Shown piece by piece: positions 1 to 8,635 of a stretch of DNA of 64,000 bases (its first letter is position 1; each line of letters starts with the position of its first letter). The translations under genes and the position numbers were made by a program. Under the pieces are notes generated by a model. It had not been told where the DNA came from. It saw nothing but the letters and a program-made list of their open reading frames with translations, and did not search any database. This DNA is from Trichocoleus sp. FACHB-46. Its GTDB lineage: Bacteria > Cyanobacteriota > Cyanobacteriia > FACHB-46. The stretch is from the NCBI RefSeq assembly GCF_014695385.1, contig NZ_JACJOD010000007.1, positions 1 through 64,000 on the forward strand, written 5' to 3'.

Positions 1-171
1 TAGTGGTTGAACGTTGTCCCACAACAGACGAGGGGTCAACTTCTCACCACGCAAATAACGGTTGATGCGGTCATGACTAATGCCATCAAGATGGTCAGCC
101 AAGTTTGTCACTGGGTAGTTGATCGGGCTACTGATCAGGTATTGGCAGTAGTCGAGTTTAGTGAAGCTCAT
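1..171 (-). CDS. IS transposase, N-terminal part (cut by window edge)
   Basis: The minus strand is open from an ATG at 171 to the window edge, giving 57 residues that begin MSFTKLDYCQYL and include NLADHLDGISHDRINRYL and KLTPRLLWDNV. From memory this matches the N terminus of the IS701/IS4-like DDE transposases common in cyanobacteria, where this segment precedes the catalytic core. The DDE residues lie outside the window, so I cannot tell whether the element is intact. A 72-residue plus-strand frame (7-225) overlaps it and is only its shadow. A likely IS end lies about 25 bp upstream of the start codon. Family assignment is from remembered similarity. Confidence 0.72.
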   Translation of the reverse strand, partial: MSFTKLDYCQYLISSPINYPVTNLADHLDGISHDRINRYLRGEKLTPRLLWDNVQPL

Positions 172-193
172 TGCTCCAGTCTAATATTGCTCC

Positions 194-206
194 TGCGTAA
201 GTCCTG
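194..206 (-). repeat. Probable terminal inverted repeat of the IS element
   Basis: On the minus strand this reads CAGGACTTACGCA, a motif common at the ends of cyanobacterial IS elements. It lies just upstream of the transposase start, where the left end should be. The other end and the target-site duplication are outside the window or not obvious, so the exact boundary is inferred. Confidence 0.5.
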
Positions 207-414
207 GCTTTATTTCTTACGATAGAGGCTTCAAGGAAGCTCTAGAGAGATGAAGCCTAAAGTCATGCGTTCTTATTGCGAAGCAACTCTATCCTCAGGC
301 GTAATCCAAACTCTATAAAAATCCTGGAACGCTTAATTCAAAGCCTCTCCAGCCTTTTGTAGAACGTTACACTCTAAGCACATAACGAAAAGTAAAGAGG
401 TTAGAGGTCACAGT

Positions 415-1365
415 ATGCAAACAATAAAGCTCGGCCCCACGGGTCCGGTTGTACCTGCTTTAGGCATTGGTACGTGGGCTTGGGGCGATAAGCTGTTTTG
501 GAACTACGGCAGTCATTATGGCTCAACCGAAGTTGAATCTGCTTTTCGAGCCACCTTAGAAGCTGGAGTCAACTTCTTTGATACTGCGGAAGTCTACGGA
601 TTTGGTGAGTCGGAAAAGCTGCTGGGGCAGTTTATGAAGCAAGCTCAACAACCCGTACAAATCGCCACCAAATACGGTCCTGCTCCTTGGCGCTTTGGCG
701 GGCAATCTGTCACTGACGCTCTTACGGAAAGCCTGAAGCGATTGCAAGTAGACCAAATTGCCCTCTACCAAGTCCACTGGCCCTTCACCTTCCTTATGAG
801 CCAGTCAACCTTGATGAATGCTTTGGCCGATGAAGTGCAGCGAGGCAGAATTGCTGCTATCGGCGTGAGCAACTACTCGGCGGACCAAATGCGAGAAGCG
901 CACAAAATTCTAGCTGAGCGGGGTGTGCCTTTAGCAGTGAATCAAGTTCGTTACTCCCTGATCACTCGGCAGATTGAAGCCAATGGCATTCTGGACATGG
1001 CGCGGCAATTAGGAGTCACGATTTTGGCTTACAGCCCCTTGGCTCAAGGCTTACTCACTGGCAAATACACCGCAGAAAATTACCAGGAACCTACTGGAGC
1101 CCGCCAATGGGATTCTCGCTTTAGCCGCGACGGTCTCCAGAAACTTGCGCCTGTGCTCCATCTACTTCAGGATTTGGGCACCAAGTATGGTCGGACACCT
1201 GCTCAAGTTGCCCTGAATTGGTTAATTGCTCAAGGTGGAGTCATCCCGATTCCAGGTGCTAAGAACGCCAAACAAGCCCAACAGAATGCGGGGGCTTTAG
1301 GCTGGACGCTCAGCGATGAAGATGTGATGCAACTGAATAAAGTGAGTCATTCTTGGCGCAGTTAG
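415..1365 (+). CDS. Aldo/keto reductase
   Basis: A 316-residue cytosolic NAD(P)H-dependent oxidoreductase of the aldo/keto reductase superfamily (TIM barrel). The catalytic tetrad is visible: Asp56 and Tyr61 in DTAEVYG, Lys86 in ATKYGP and His121 in YQVHWP. The C-terminal cofactor region VIPIPGAKNAKQ (about residues 275-287) is typical of the family. The ATG at 415 follows an AGAGGT ribosome binding site. The substrate cannot be read from sequence. The gene appears monocistronic and converges on the unknown gene at 1469-2779. A second, different aldo/keto reductase lies at 48559-49428. Confidence 0.93.
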   Translation: MQTIKLGPTGPVVPALGIGTWAWGDKLFWNYGSHYGSTEVESAFRATLEAGVNFFDTAEVYGFGESEKLLGQFMKQAQQPVQIATKYGPAPWRFGGQSVTDALTESLKRLQVDQIALYQVHWPFTFLMSQSTLMNALADEVQRGRIAAIGVSNYSADQMREAHKILAERGVPLAVNQVRYSLITRQIEANGILDMARQLGVTILAYSPLAQGLLTGKYTAENYQEPTGARQWDSRFSRDGLQKLAPVLHLLQDLGTKYGRTPAQVALNWLIAQGGVIPIPGAKNAKQAQQNAGALGWTLSDEDVMQLNKVSHSWRS

Positions 1366-1386
1366 CAGCACAGTTAAGTGGAGGCT

Positions 1387-1428
1387 GGCGATCGCACCTC
1401 ACCAAACCTAAGGAGGAGAGCGATCGCC
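1387..1428. terminator. HIP1-based hairpin between convergent genes
   Basis: GGCGATCGC (1387-1395) and GCGATCGCC (1420-1428) are perfect complements separated by 24 bases, between two convergent genes. This could end transcription in both directions, but there is no clear T-run and HIP1 sites are frequent here anyway. Confidence 0.3.
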
Positions 1429-1468
1429 CCAATTCATTCAGAGCTTGGTATCAATTAATACTTTGGGT

Positions 1469-2779
1469 TTATTGAACGACTTGATGAATGTAAGAGAGGT
1501 CTACCACACCAAAGTTAGTGCTAAGGGCCACATTTAGGTTTTCCAAAGCTTGAATTAGCCAATGCACCCCTTCACGAGCGCAAGCTTCATAGTGATTGAA
1601 CAAAATAGAAAAGCGCTTTTCTAGATAGGGCTTCACTTTACGGCAAAGTAACACAATCTTCAGCAACAACCCGGTTGCGGCAGTAGCCCCTAAGTTGGTA
1701 ATCAGATCGACAAAAACAAAGTGGTTAGGGCGCTGAGCACTTTCTACGACTAAGAAGTTGAGTAGATAAGCGCAAGTTCTAATCAGCAGAAACTCATTCA
1801 ACCGCTGGTCATGATTATCTGGCAGGGTATTGCGCAGATGCAGGTAAAGCTGATTGTTAAATTGCCGCTTGCCGTACTCTGGATCAACCGCAGCCACAAT
1901 GTATTCATACAAGTCATCCTTAAACGTCGCATAGGATGGCGTGTACTTTGCGTTGAGCAAAAAGCGTTGGGCTAAATCTCGATAAGAAGCATCTCCATCT
2001 ACTCGCCCCGCAAACTGCTGCAAAGCCTGGTAGAGTTCGTCATCACTCAACAGCGTCGGATTCTTCACCGCTTGAAGTTGGCGGGCTTCTATCAAGGTCG
2101 GGGACAAGCGTACGGTTTGAGACTGCCGCACTCGATAGGTGACGTACTGCGACAGATCCACTTCAAATTGTCGCTGAACCTGAGTTTGAATCTGACGGAT
2201 TGTTTGCTGATGCTCGTAAGAACTGTCTTCGCTCAGCAAGCAGTGGTCATAAAGATAGGGATAGCGCCGAATCAGCGTTCCGAGAGAGCGGTTATCCTGC
2301 TGCTGCGCTTCATTAGTCTGAATAATGACTCGCGCTAAACGTCGCAGGGTGGCACAGTACTCACTTTGGCAAAACAAGACAACCAGTTCCCGCAATCGCC
2401 TGACTGATTTGCCGCGAGACACCTCAGTAATCGGGCGGGCAGAAGGAGCCTCAAACAGCGCCACCAATTCTAAAATTGGCTGCTGCAACTGCGATCGCGT
2501 CTGCCAACGGTTGATCAAAATGTGACAGCAACGATTTAAGACAAACTTAAATTCTTGCTCGGCAAACTTAGACGCAATGAGCTGATCGAGCGCAACGGTA
2601 ATTTCGCGTTCTGGATAGCCAATGCCATCAATAAACAGTGACCGAAAGCGGCCAATTAGCTGCTGAGGTGACTCGTGCTCGACGCAGAAGAGCAAGTGAT
2701 CATAAAGCTTCTGCTCCTCTGGTGTAATCTCTCGATTGTACTGACCCATCCAAGTAGTCACGTTAGTTTGCGCTCCCAC
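1469..2779 (-). CDS. Conserved cyanobacterial protein of unknown function, 436 aa
   Basis: I do not recognise this protein. It is a soluble, mostly alpha-helical protein of 436 residues with no signal peptide or transmembrane segment. The N terminus contains EITPEEQKLYDHLLFCVE. The middle (about 215-300) is rich in Gln and Leu helices. The C terminus (about 345-430) has a hydrophobic helix around LGATAATGLLLKIVLL followed by YEACAREGVHWLIQALENL. Codon use and composition resemble its neighbours, so it looks native. An internal Met (residue 11, MGQYNREI) is an alternative start. The long upstream intergenic region carries two palindromes that may regulate it. Confidence 0.8.
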   Translation of the reverse strand: MGAQTNVTTWMGQYNREITPEEQKLYDHLLFCVEHESPQQLIGRFRSLFIDGIGYPEREITVALDQLIASKFAEQEFKFVLNRCCHILINRWQTRSQLQQPILELVALFEAPSARPITEVSRGKSVRRLRELVVLFCQSEYCATLRRLARVIIQTNEAQQQDNRSLGTLIRRYPYLYDHCLLSEDSSYEHQQTIRQIQTQVQRQFEVDLSQYVTYRVRQSQTVRLSPTLIEARQLQAVKNPTLLSDDELYQALQQFAGRVDGDASYRDLAQRFLLNAKYTPSYATFKDDLYEYIVAAVDPEYGKRQFNNQLYLHLRNTLPDNHDQRLNEFLLIRTCAYLLNFLVVESAQRPNHFVFVDLITNLGATAATGLLLKIVLLCRKVKPYLEKRFSILFNHYEACAREGVHWLIQALENLNVALSTNFGVVDLSYIHQVVQ

Positions 2780-3266
2780 ACTGGGGAAAGGAGGCTAAGC
2801 GAAAATTTTGTAAGGCTTGATTTATTAGCAACAAATAAAAGATTGACGTAAATACTTAGGAGAAAACTCGGTTTACAAGAAAAGCTTGTAAACTTCAATA
2901 CTGACTCGATCCTAGTACTCTCCCATCGTACTGGGTGAGATCACTGGTCAATGTGACTGAAGTCACCAATCGTTTAAAGATTCGGTGAAGTTTTCAACCC
3001 CCTGAAGTCTACAAGTTAACTGCTTTTTTGACTAGCTTCCTGTTTGGCATGTGGAGTACAGGACAGTCAATCAAGCGCTGAAAAGCTTGTAGACACAGGA
3101 ACAGAAATTTATTCCATTGAGTAATACAACTACAGTTCAGCCCTTTCCGGAAGGATCGGCATAAATTCATCAAAAATTTTTCAGGTTGGCTTAGGGGCAC
3201 ATTATCCGTGGGTAGGAGCAGGCAACGGTATGATCACAGCTAGTTTGTTTCAATCACTGCCGTCTT
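2780..3266. promoter_or_regulatory. Divergent intergenic region with two palindromes
   Basis: These 487 bp separate the divergent unknown gene (start 2779) and murF (start 3267), so both promoters should be here. A perfect 9-bp inverted repeat GTTTACAAG/CTTGTAAAC (2871-2893, 5-base loop) lies about 90 bp upstream of the unknown gene. A second palindrome, GTGACT-GA-AGTCAC, spans 2953-2966. CTTGTAGAC-like words recur near 3006-3016 and 3084-3096. A 63-residue frame at 3009-3200 on the minus strand lacks any recognisable feature and is not called. Confidence 0.45.
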
Positions 3267-4658
3267 ATGCCTTGTCGTGCCACCTTATCCCAGCTCGTAG
3301 AGATTCTGTACGCTATACCCCTTAACCTCTCTAGCGCGGATTTAGCGCAGCAAGCAGTCGGCATTGGCACCGATACTCGTAGTCTCCAACCGGGAGAAGT
3401 GTTTGTCGCTTTGCGGGGCGAAAAGTTTGATGGGCATGGATTTGTCGGTGCCGCTCTAGACCAAGGAGCGATCGCGGCGATCGTGGATCAAGCTTATGAA
3501 GAAACTCCGCCACGGGAAAATACTGGGGCTTTTCCTCTGCTGCAAGTGACAGACACGTTGCAGGCATACCAAGCGATCGCGCGGTGGTGGCGAGATCAGT
3601 GTGGGATTCCGGTGGTGGCGGTGACAGGATCGGTGGGCAAGACCACTACGAAAGAATTAATTAGTGCGGTGTTGGCAACCAGGGGACGAGTGCTGAAAAC
3701 CCAAGCCAACTACAACAACGAAGTTGGCGTGCCAAAAACTCTACTTGAACTGGAACCAGACCATGACTATGCCGTGATTGAAATGGGCATGCGAGGTCCG
3801 GGAGAGATTGCACTGTTGGCTCAAATTGCGCGGCCTGACATTGCGGTGATTACGAATGTGGGGACGGCACATATTGGACGGTTAGGTTCTGAGGAAGCGA
3901 TCGCGCAGGCCAAGTGTGAGTTGTTGGCGGAAATGGCTCCCACAGGGACCGCAATTCTCAACCACGACAGTCCCCTGTTGTTACCTACTGCGGCAACGGT
4001 CTGGTCAGGAAAGACCATCAGTTATGGTTTAGCAGGCGGGGACTTCCAAGGACAGTTATTAGATGCCAGCACTTTAAGTGTAGAGGGGATGCAGTTTCCC
4101 TTACCTCTACCGGGACAGCACAATGCTCTCAATTATTTAGCTGCTCTGGCGGTTGCCAAAAGCTTGAATATTAGCTGGCAACCCTTGCAGGCGAGCTTGG
4201 CGGTGGAGTTACCTAGTGGTCGCGCCAAGCGCCATGAGCTACCCAATGATGTAGTGCTTTTGGACGAAACTTACAATGCTGGACTGGAGTCGATGATTGC
4301 GGCTTTGCAGTTGCTAGCCCAAACGCCGGGTCAACGTCGTATTGCGGTTCTGGGCACGATGAAGGAGTTGGGGGAGCGATCGCCGGAGTTTCACCAACAG
4401 GTGGGAGCGATGGCAGCTCAATTACGTTTAGATCATTTGTTGATTTTGGCTGATCCAGAGGAAAGTGCGGCGATGGCGGCTGGAGCGGTGGGGATTGCGA
4501 CGGAGGAGTTTGATGGGTCTGAGGCGGTGGTGGAGCGCTTAAAGCAATTGGTGCAACCGGGCGATCGCTTGTTGTTTAAGGCATCGAGGGCGGTGGCGTT
4601 GGATCGAGTGGTGGATAGTTTTTGTCAGGAATTTAGTGCGGGTAGTTTGTCGCAGTGA
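3267..4658 (+). CDS. murF: UDP-N-acetylmuramoyl-tripeptide--D-alanyl-D-alanine ligase
   Basis: MurF adds D-Ala-D-Ala to the UDP-MurNAc tripeptide using ATP, the last cytoplasmic step in making the peptidoglycan precursor. The 463 residues show the Mur ligase layout: N-terminal substrate domain with GIGTDTRSLQPGEVFVAL (about 32-49), central ATPase domain with the P-loop GSVGKTTT (121-128) and NYNNEVGVP, then ITNVGTAHIGRLGS. The C-terminal domain contains LLDETYNAGLESM and LGTMKELGE. The length is normal for MurF. It is convergent with mutL, with a repeat-rich spacer between them. Confidence 0.96.
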   Translation: MPCRATLSQLVEILYAIPLNLSSADLAQQAVGIGTDTRSLQPGEVFVALRGEKFDGHGFVGAALDQGAIAAIVDQAYEETPPRENTGAFPLLQVTDTLQAYQAIARWWRDQCGIPVVAVTGSVGKTTTKELISAVLATRGRVLKTQANYNNEVGVPKTLLELEPDHDYAVIEMGMRGPGEIALLAQIARPDIAVITNVGTAHIGRLGSEEAIAQAKCELLAEMAPTGTAILNHDSPLLLPTAATVWSGKTISYGLAGGDFQGQLLDASTLSVEGMQFPLPLPGQHNALNYLAALAVAKSLNISWQPLQASLAVELPSGRAKRHELPNDVVLLDETYNAGLESMIAALQLLAQTPGQRRIAVLGTMKELGERSPEFHQQVGAMAAQLRLDHLLILADPEESAAMAAGAVGIATEEFDGSEAVVERLKQLVQPGDRLLFKASRAVALDRVVDSFCQEFSAGSLSQ

Positions 4659-4700
4659 GCTTGGGCTTGGTGGTCTGAGTTGGGGTTTTGCAATCCGAGC

Positions 4701-4762
4701 CTTGAGGGCAAGCGCCCTCAAACTCCCGCTGAGGGACGGTTGCGTCCCCCAGACCCCCTCCA
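4701..4762 (+). repeat. Two-hairpin dispersed repeat, copy A
   Basis: This 62-bp element matches the reverse complement of 11059-11120 at 58 of 62 positions. It folds into two adjacent hairpins: TTGAGGGC/GCCCTCAA with a 4-base loop, and GGGACG/CGTCCC with a 4-base loop. Three of the four differences fall in loops and the fourth turns a G-C pair into G-U, so the fold is kept. It lies in the murF-mutL spacer. Confidence 0.8.
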
Positions 4763-4799
4763 AAGGTAACTTTGGTGTCTCTCGCGAAGAACTTTTGTC

Positions 4800-4885
4800 C
4801 TCTAATTTCTGGCTCCTGACTCCTAACTTTTCATCCCTCATCCTTCTCCTCACCCCTCTCTTCTCACTCCTCACTCTCCTAAATC
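4800..4885 (+). repeat. Degenerate pyrimidine heptamer tract
   Basis: A C+T-rich run with rough 7-base periodicity (units such as GACTCCT, CTCCTCA and CATCCTT). Similar words occur at 10911-11006, 16216-16380 and 43861-43972. It resembles the short tandem heptamer repeats known in cyanobacterial genomes. It lies immediately downstream of hairpin repeat copy A and touches the 3' end of mutL. Confidence 0.6.
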
Positions 4886-6615
4886 CCATGACTCTTCCCA
4901 ATCACCCAATGGCGACGGAAGAAGCGGGATAGGGCGGTTTCTTCTAGGGATAGGTAGATGGGGCGACCGTGGGGGCAGGTGTGGGGACGGTGGGTTTGTT
5001 GCCATTGGTCGAGGAGGGTTTGCATTTCTGGCAAGGTGAGGGGGGTGCCGTTGCGGATGGCGCTGCGGCAGGCGGTGGCAACGAGGGCGGATTCTAGATC
5101 TCCTCCAAGGCTCAGTTCCCAGAGGGCGGCGGCGCAGTCTTCGCGCTGGGCTAGGAGGTTGGGGGCGGTGCGGACTGCCCAGAGTTGTTCACCAAATGGC
5201 TCGACTTCTAGCCCTAGGCGTTGCAGTTGTTCGCGCTGGGGGGCGGAGAGGTTGTTGAGGATGACGGGGGGTTCTAGGGGAACGAGGTGCCAGCGATCGC
5301 ACAGTTGCTCATACAGGATGCGCTCATGGGCAATGTGCTGCTCTACCAACCACATGCCCGCAGGATGCTCGGCGACGATATAGGTATTGCTGACTTGGGC
5401 AACGGCTCTTAGTTCTAGAAGATTGGTGACGGTCGGGTTGGTTGAGTCATCAGTTGTAACAGTGGTTTCGGTTTCTACGGGAATGGTGCGGCTGACTTGA
5501 TACACACCATCGGCTTCGGCGACTTTCAAGAGTTGTCCCACTCTTTGGGAATGGTAGGACTCGGTGAGTTGGGCTGGACTGAAGTGCAGGGCTTGGGCGA
5601 TCGCCTGGGTGACGGCTTCTTGCCAATCGCTTAAGTGATGCAGATAGACTTCGGCTTTGGCAGGATGGCGGTTCCAGTCGATGTGGTTGGGGGGAACCTG
5701 CAAGTGGGCGAAGCAAACAGGGTAGCGATCGCGGGGGAGGGTGCGACGAAAGGCGGCCAGAATAGTTTGTTCTAGTTCGGGGGCTTTGACGATGCGGCCA
5801 TTGATGGCGACTCGCACCCAGTCGGGACGACGACGATGGCAACGGTCTGGCAAGCCTAGGACTAGTTGCAGCTTTTCTGGGTTGGAAGTGTCAGGGTTGG
5901 GGATTCCTGGGGTAGTGGCGGTTCTGGGGCTAGCGATCGCTAAAGCATGAAGATCACTGAGATGGCTGCTTCGTAGAATCTGGGCTAAAACTGGCTTGGC
6001 ATCTTCTCCAGACCAAATCGAGAACCAAGAGCGATCGCTTTGCTCAACTTGCCAGGTAACATGCGGGTGGCAAAGGGCGATCTGATGGATAGTAAGCTGA
6101 ATCGAGCGTAACTGCTGCGCAGGGGAGGGCAGTCCTTCTCGGCGAGCGGGCCAGATGCCAAACAAGTTGCTGGCAGTGACGACGGTGCCAGGGGCGATCG
6201 CGACAGGCTCGACTCGCGCTGGCTCTCCTTGGGTATTGTAGCTAACTTGCCAACCCGCTTGATTACTATGGAGCCGACTTAATACTTCCAGTTCTGCCAA
6301 CTGAGCCAAGCTGTGCAGCGCTTCACCGCGAAATCCTAGGCTTGTAATCTTCCACAAGTCCTCGCTCACTTGAATTTTGCTGGTGCTGTGGGGTGTGGCA
6401 GCTTGTTTCAAATCTGCCAAGTCCATGCCAGCGCCATTATCAGCTACTCGGACTCGCCATTGCTCTGGCCAGAGCGCGATCGCAATGCGGGTTGCCCCTG
6501 CGTCTAGGGCGTTTTCGACTAATTCCCGCACAACTGCCGCCAGAGAATCAATCACTTCTCCAGCCGCAATTAAATGGACTACCTCTAGCGGTAGGGTCTG
6601 AATTCTGGGTGCCAT
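4879..6615 (-). CDS. mutL: DNA mismatch repair protein MutL
   Basis: MutL couples mismatch recognition by MutS to downstream repair. The N-terminal GHKL ATPase shows ELVENALDAGAT (31-42), DNGAGM (59-64) and GFRGEAL (94-100). The C-terminal dimerisation domain carries EQHIAHERILYE (a variant of the endonuclease motif DQHAxxExxxxE), ACRSAIRNGT and CPHGRP, so metal-dependent nicking activity is likely. At 578 residues the length is normal, with a Pro/Thr-rich linker around 235-250 and 355-390. The ATG at 6615 gives the standard start MAPRIQTLP. It converges with murF and no mutS is nearby. Confidence 0.96.
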   Translation of the reverse strand: MAPRIQTLPLEVVHLIAAGEVIDSLAAVVRELVENALDAGATRIAIALWPEQWRVRVADNGAGMDLADLKQAATPHSTSKIQVSEDLWKITSLGFRGEALHSLAQLAELEVLSRLHSNQAGWQVSYNTQGEPARVEPVAIAPGTVVTASNLFGIWPARREGLPSPAQQLRSIQLTIHQIALCHPHVTWQVEQSDRSWFSIWSGEDAKPVLAQILRSSHLSDLHALAIASPRTATTPGIPNPDTSNPEKLQLVLGLPDRCHRRRPDWVRVAINGRIVKAPELEQTILAAFRRTLPRDRYPVCFAHLQVPPNHIDWNRHPAKAEVYLHHLSDWQEAVTQAIAQALHFSPAQLTESYHSQRVGQLLKVAEADGVYQVSRTIPVETETTVTTDDSTNPTVTNLLELRAVAQVSNTYIVAEHPAGMWLVEQHIAHERILYEQLCDRWHLVPLEPPVILNNLSAPQREQLQRLGLEVEPFGEQLWAVRTAPNLLAQREDCAAALWELSLGGDLESALVATACRSAIRNGTPLTLPEMQTLLDQWQQTHRPHTCPHGRPIYLSLEETALSRFFRRHWVIGKSHGI

Positions 6616-6809
6616 AGATCCAGTTTAGAGGACAGATCTGCTGAATCGGGGCTAGGTTTCGAGTGCGATCGCCTTGCTTTTGAAAGCATTTGGAAGGTGT
6701 GCGATCTCTCCAAAGGGAGAACTTTTTGACCTTACTACTCAGGGGGGATCGATTGCCTTTGGGCTTGCGATTACAGTTCAGATGATGTGATTCGATTAAT
6801 AAGCTCGTT

Positions 6810-7361
6810 ATGGAAAATATGCAAGATAAAGCTAGAAGTGCCGTAGATAATGCTGCCCATGCTGCGGATAACGCAACCCATAAGGTTGCAGATGCAATCG
6901 AACATGCTAAAGAAGCTTTGCCCAATGTCACTCCTACCCCTCCTGGCCTGAAGGCTCAATCTTCGGTGCATGACCTCAAGTCTCGTTTGGAGTGGGGTGA
7001 GCCTGCGCTGACAATTCTAGATGCTCGCGATCGCGAAAGCTTTAATGCTAGCCACATCACTGGAGCCATGTCCATGCCAATGGATGAGTTGGTGTCTTGG
7101 GCGCAGTCCAGCCTAGAACCCAGCCGCGACATTTATGTGTATGGTGGCAACGAGCAAGAAACGGCTCAAGCAGCCCAAACCCTCCGGGGCGCTGGTTTCT
7201 TCAATGTGGCTGAGCTAAAGGGTGGCTTGGAAGCGTGGAAAGCAGTAGATGGAGCCACTGACGGTGCTGAGGACTCTCAAAGACCTCCTGGACCCGAAGG
7301 ATACAACGTGATCTCTGCGCTCGCCAATCACACTCAAAAGCAAGAAATTGATTTTCAATAA
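6810..7361 (+). CDS. Rhodanese-like domain protein without catalytic Cys
   Basis: 183 residues. Residues 1-40 form an Ala-rich amphipathic helix (AVDNAAHAADNATHKVADAI). A rhodanese fold follows at about 53-147 with the usual LDARDRESFNASHITGA and the C-terminal LKGGLEAW. Where active rhodaneses have Cys after the fourth strand, this protein reads YVYGGNEQE (Gly112), so sulfur transfer is not expected; it is more likely a binding or regulatory module. The C-terminal 35 residues are acidic and disordered. The next gene carries a similar domain with the same loss, suggesting local duplication. Confidence 0.85.
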   Translation: MENMQDKARSAVDNAAHAADNATHKVADAIEHAKEALPNVTPTPPGLKAQSSVHDLKSRLEWGEPALTILDARDRESFNASHITGAMSMPMDELVSWAQSSLEPSRDIYVYGGNEQETAQAAQTLRGAGFFNVAELKGGLEAWKAVDGATDGAEDSQRPPGPEGYNVISALANHTQKQEIDFQ

Positions 7362-7419
7362 TTAATCATTGAACCCTTGCTGCGTCTGGTGTCTTGCTTT
7401 TAAGCGCTAGATTGATTTC

Positions 7420-7449
7420 GGGGCCACCTTGAGGTGACGCCCCATTTTT
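7420..7449 (+). terminator. Rho-independent terminator after the first rhodanese gene
   Basis: GGGGC plus CACCT pair with AGGTG plus GCCCC across a short loop, with a two-base bulge, followed by ATTTTTA. It lies about 60 bp downstream of the stop codon. Confidence 0.8.
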
Positions 7450-7583
7450 AATCTTTAGCTGATCAGTTACCGCTTTAAACGAGACACCAAATCAAGGTTC
7501 AAAAGTCAAGGTTTCTACATAAAATTTTGCAGCTCGCAAAATCAGTTGTTAGATTGCAAGCAAAGCTACTTGGCATTCTCCAC

Positions 7584-7964
7584 ATGGACGCGTTCTTTAG
7601 CCTTCTCCCTCGGCCCCCAGCGCTACGGTCCAAGTCTCGCGTTTACGACCTTAAGGCTCGCTTAGATTGGGGTGAACCCGCACTGACAATCATTGATGTA
7701 CGCGATCGCAACCAATTCAACCTCAGCCACATCACTGGTGCGATTTCCATGCCTCTGCCCGAGCTTCCTGCTCGCACCCTAAATTCCCTAGAGTTCGATC
7801 GCGATTTGTACATCTACGGCGATATTGACGAAGAAGCCGCCGAAGCTGCTGCTAAACTACGGGCCGCCGGATATCGCCAGGTATCAGAGTTACGAGGTGG
7901 CTTGCCCGCCTGGAAAGCCGTGGGCTACCCGATTGAAGCGACGCTGACCGCTTTTCAACGCTAA
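7584..7964 (+). CDS. Rhodanese-like domain protein without catalytic Cys, second copy
   Basis: 126 residues from the first ATG; a TTG at 7527 could extend it by 19 residues. The rhodanese domain covers about 20-118 with IIDVRDRNQFNLSHITGA and LRGGLPAWKAVGYP. As in the upstream gene, the catalytic Cys is missing: the loop reads YIYGDIDEE (Gly79). The two domains share long stretches, such as DWGEPALTI against EWGEPALTI, so they are probably tandem duplicates that have diverged, this copy having lost the Ala-rich N-terminal helix. A terminator separates the genes, so they are expressed independently. It converges with the exonuclease gene. Confidence 0.78.
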   Translation: MDAFFSLLPRPPALRSKSRVYDLKARLDWGEPALTIIDVRDRNQFNLSHITGAISMPLPELPARTLNSLEFDRDLYIYGDIDEEAAEAAAKLRAAGYRQVSELRGGLPAWKAVGYPIEATLTAFQR

Positions 7965-7983
7965 AAGGGTGCTTTTTATAAGC

Positions 7984-8613
7984 TTAGTGCTCAAACAAGT
8001 CTTTGTATTGCAGCAAGTCCAAAGCCACGAGGGTCGGCAGACAGTTAAAGCACTGCTGGGCTAAATCCCATCGCTCCTCTCGCTGCAACATGGTTATGAG
8101 TTTCTGGCGCACGCTCAAAAGATAGCGCACATCATTAGCGGCGTAGCGCAGTTGCTCGTCTGATAAATTGGCTGCGTTGCCCCAGTCCGAGCTTTGAGCA
8201 CTTTTATCCAGCTCTACTCGCTCCAACTCTTGCACTACATCTTTCAGGCCGTGGCGTGGAGTATACGTGCGGGCTAGTTTGCTGGCAATTTTGGTACAGA
8301 AGATGGGTGCGGTCTGAATACTCAGATTGTGCTTCAGCGTGGCGATGTCAAAACGGGCAAAGTGAAACACCTTTGTCACTGTCAGCGCTTCTAACAATTG
8401 CTGAAGATGAGGAGCCTCTGCTTGGCCGCGCTCAATCCGCACCACGGCTCCTCGGCCTTGAGGATCGCAGAGTTGTACTAAACAAAGGCGATCGCGGTGG
8501 GGTAGTAAACCCATTGTTTCTGTATCAACGGCGATCGCCTCGGCGGGTAAGTATTGCTGTAACGCTACTTCAGGTAAGTCGCGATCGTAAACCTGAAAGT
8601 CTTCAAAATCCAT
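7984..8613 (-). CDS. 3'-5' exonuclease of the RNase D family (DEDDy)
   Basis: 209 residues, a single exonuclease domain without the HRDC domains of full RNase D. The DEDDy residues are visible: Asp30 and Glu32 in DTET, Asp89 in HFARFDIATL, Tyr157 and Asp161 in YAANDVRYLL. It should remove nucleotides from RNA 3' ends with two metal ions. Short RNase D-like proteins of this size are common in cyanobacteria and their RNA targets are largely unknown. It is followed closely by the convergent rhodanese gene. Confidence 0.9.
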   Translation of the reverse strand: MDFEDFQVYDRDLPEVALQQYLPAEAIAVDTETMGLLPHRDRLCLVQLCDPQGRGAVVRIERGQAEAPHLQQLLEALTVTKVFHFARFDIATLKHNLSIQTAPIFCTKIASKLARTYTPRHGLKDVVQELERVELDKSAQSSDWGNAANLSDEQLRYAANDVRYLLSVRQKLITMLQREERWDLAQQCFNCLPTLVALDLLQYKDLFEH

Positions 8614-8635
8614 CGCTCAACCGCTCATAAACAAA

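Noticed and set aside
7-225. 72-residue plus-strand frame at the left edge
   Set aside because: It is antisense to a recognisable transposase N terminus on the minus strand (1-171).
3009-3200. 63-residue minus-strand frame
   Set aside because: No known features, no clear ribosome binding site; it lies in a regulatory spacer.
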